Shown here piece after piece: positions 5,524-6,442 of a stretch of DNA of 6,442 nucleotides. Under the pieces are notes generated by a model, which saw nothing but the letters and a program-made list of their open reading frames with translations, ran no database searches and was not told where the DNA came from. The translations under genes and the position numbers were made by a program. How positions within the stretch are numbered: the first letter of the stretch is position 1; each line of letters begins with the position of its first letter. The stretch lies in the NCBI GenBank assembly GCA_964404235.1, contig CAYOJL010000096.1:1-6442 (forward strand), in the 5' to 3' direction. The DNA is from CACEUX01 sp964404235. GTDB lineage: Bacteria; Fidelibacterota; Marinisomatia; Marinisomatales; UBA1611.

Positions 5524-6442
5524 CTATCTCTGATTATATTTGCGCCAAGAGAACGAAATTTCTCTTCAATATTCTCATAACCTCTATCAATATGATAAAT
5601 GCGACTAACAGTTGTTTGACCTTTTGCGATAAGTCCTGCAATTATCAATGAAGCACTTGCTCTTATATCAGTAGACATAACAGGTGCACCAATGAGTTCA
5701 TCTACACCTCTAACAAAAGCAGTATTATTATCGACCTTGATATTAGCCCCAAAACGATTTAGTTCTGGTATATGACTAAAGCGATCATGGTAAACTGTAT
5801 CGGTAATTATAGAAGAACCGCTAGCAATTGTCATTAAAGCTACCCATTGTGCCTGAAGGTCAGTCGCAAAACCTGGATAAACTGCAGTTGTCATATCCAC
5901 TGGTTTAATATTATCAGCTGATTTAATTCTAATAGAATTGATTGAAGTCTGGATATCACAACCGGCTTCTTTAAGTTTTAACAATAAAGAATCTAGATGA
6001 TAAGGATTTACATCAGTTAGTTCTATTTCCCCAAGCAATCCACCAGCAATTAAAAATGTACCAGCTTCGATCCTGTCTGGAATAACCTCAATATCTGCAG
6101 CCTGGAGTGAGTCTACACCATCAATGATAATACGTGTTGTACCGATTCCTTGTATGGATGCGCCCATAGTATTTAAATATTCACATAGTTGTACTATCTC
6201 AGGTTCTCTTGCTGCATTTTCTATAATAGTTGTTCCTTCAGCAGTAGTTGCAGCCATTACAATGTTTCCTGTTGCACCAACAGAAGGATACTCAAAACTT
6301 ATATTTGCACCTCTCAATCTTTTTGCCTCAGCCATTATATAACCACTATTCAAAGTAATCTTAGCTCCTAATTTTTCTAGTCCTTTCAAATGAAAATCAA
6401 CTGGTCGTGGACCCCAGGCACATCCTCCTGGCATTGAGACCT
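5511..6442 (-). CDS. murA: UDP-N-acetylglucosamine 1-carboxyvinyltransferase MurA (partial, 5' end outside the window)
   Basis: MurA transfers enolpyruvate from phosphoenolpyruvate to UDP-GlcNAc, the first committed step of peptidoglycan synthesis, in the cytoplasm. The frame stays open to the window edge and reads V-S before the Met at 6434, so that Met is internal (family pattern VS-[LM]-PGGC) and about 115 N-terminal residues are missing. Counting from that Met, the PGGCAWGPRPVD loop carries the catalytic Cys at residue 5 (Cys115 of the E. coli enzyme). Further on are the ATDLQAQ motif with the active-site Asp, the HDRFSHIPELNRFGA segment, and the C-terminal DRGYENIEEKF with the conserved Arg. 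The C terminus is of normal length and ends at TAA. The Cys (not Asp) at the active site is the form that fosfomycin normally alkylates. MurA and AroA share a fold, but these motifs are specific to MurA. Confidence 0.97.
   Translation of the reverse strand, partial: VSMPGGCAWGPRPVDFHLKGLEKLGAKITLNSGYIMAEAKRLRGANISFEYPSVGATGNIVMAATTAEGTTIIENAAREPEIVQLCEYLNTMGASIQGIGTTRIIIDGVDSLQAADIEVIPDRIEAGTFLIAGGLLGEIELTDVNPYHLDSLLLKLKEAGCDIQTSINSIRIKSADNIKPVDMTTAVYPGFATDLQAQWVALMTIASGSSIITDTVYHDRFSHIPELNRFGANIKVDNNTAFVRGVDELIGAPVMSTDIRASASLIIAGLIAKGQTTVSRIYHIDRGYENIEEKFRSLGANIIRDSSPG

Noticed and set aside
6124..6371. Two overlapping plus-strand open frames of 72 and 60 codons.
   Set aside because: Both are antisense to murA and overlap each other in different frames; no motif supports them.
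6432..6434. ATG before PGGCAWG as the true start of murA.
   Set aside because: The frame stays open upstream with V-S, matching the family's VS-L/M-PGGC. A start here would remove the whole first part of the enzyme, so the gene simply runs off the window.

Overview
This is an AT-rich bacterial window (roughly one-third G+C by eye) in which every convincing gene lies on the minus strand. In transcription order (right to left) the genes are: murA (3' part only, cut by the right edge), trkA, trkH, an enoyl-CoA hydratase/crotonase gene, a DUF1611 gene of the DgcN type, and an enolase-superfamily gene of the DgcA / L-Ala-D/L-Glu epimerase type that is interrupted and cut by the left edge. A peptidoglycan gene with Shine-Dalgarno-led genes points to Bacteria. 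The MurA wording around the active site (PGGCAWGPRPVD) reminds me of the Bacteroidota/Chlorobi/Marinimicrobia side of the tree, but this is an impression and I cannot assign a phylum. TAA and TGA both end genes here, so the code is standard.

Layout: murA ends at 5511. A 59-base AT-rich spacer follows, holding a candidate promoter and a small tandem repeat. After it come five packed genes: trkA and trkH overlap by ATGA, trkH is followed after 14 bases by the hydratase, the hydratase stop abuts the dgcN start, and dgcN overlaps dgcA by 10 bases. The five probably share one transcript, perhaps continuing from murA. No RNA gene, insertion sequence, CRISPR array or clear terminator was seen, and no gene-free stretch reaches 300 bases.

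Function: MurA makes the peptidoglycan precursor. TrkA and TrkH form a K+ uptake system (gating subunit and pore). The hydratase carries both catalytic glutamates. DgcN and DgcA are the pair known for D-glutamate catabolism through N-acetyl-D-glutamate, and D-glutamate is a peptidoglycan building block. An older reading of the same neighbourhood is murein peptide recycling.

The most notable point is that the DgcA-like gene has two in-frame stop codons (TAA at 72-70 and TAG at 33-31), with recognisable family sequence between and after them and no frameshift. A good ribosome binding site and ATG sit at the second stop. The gene is either freshly inactivated, split in two, or affected by sequence errors.
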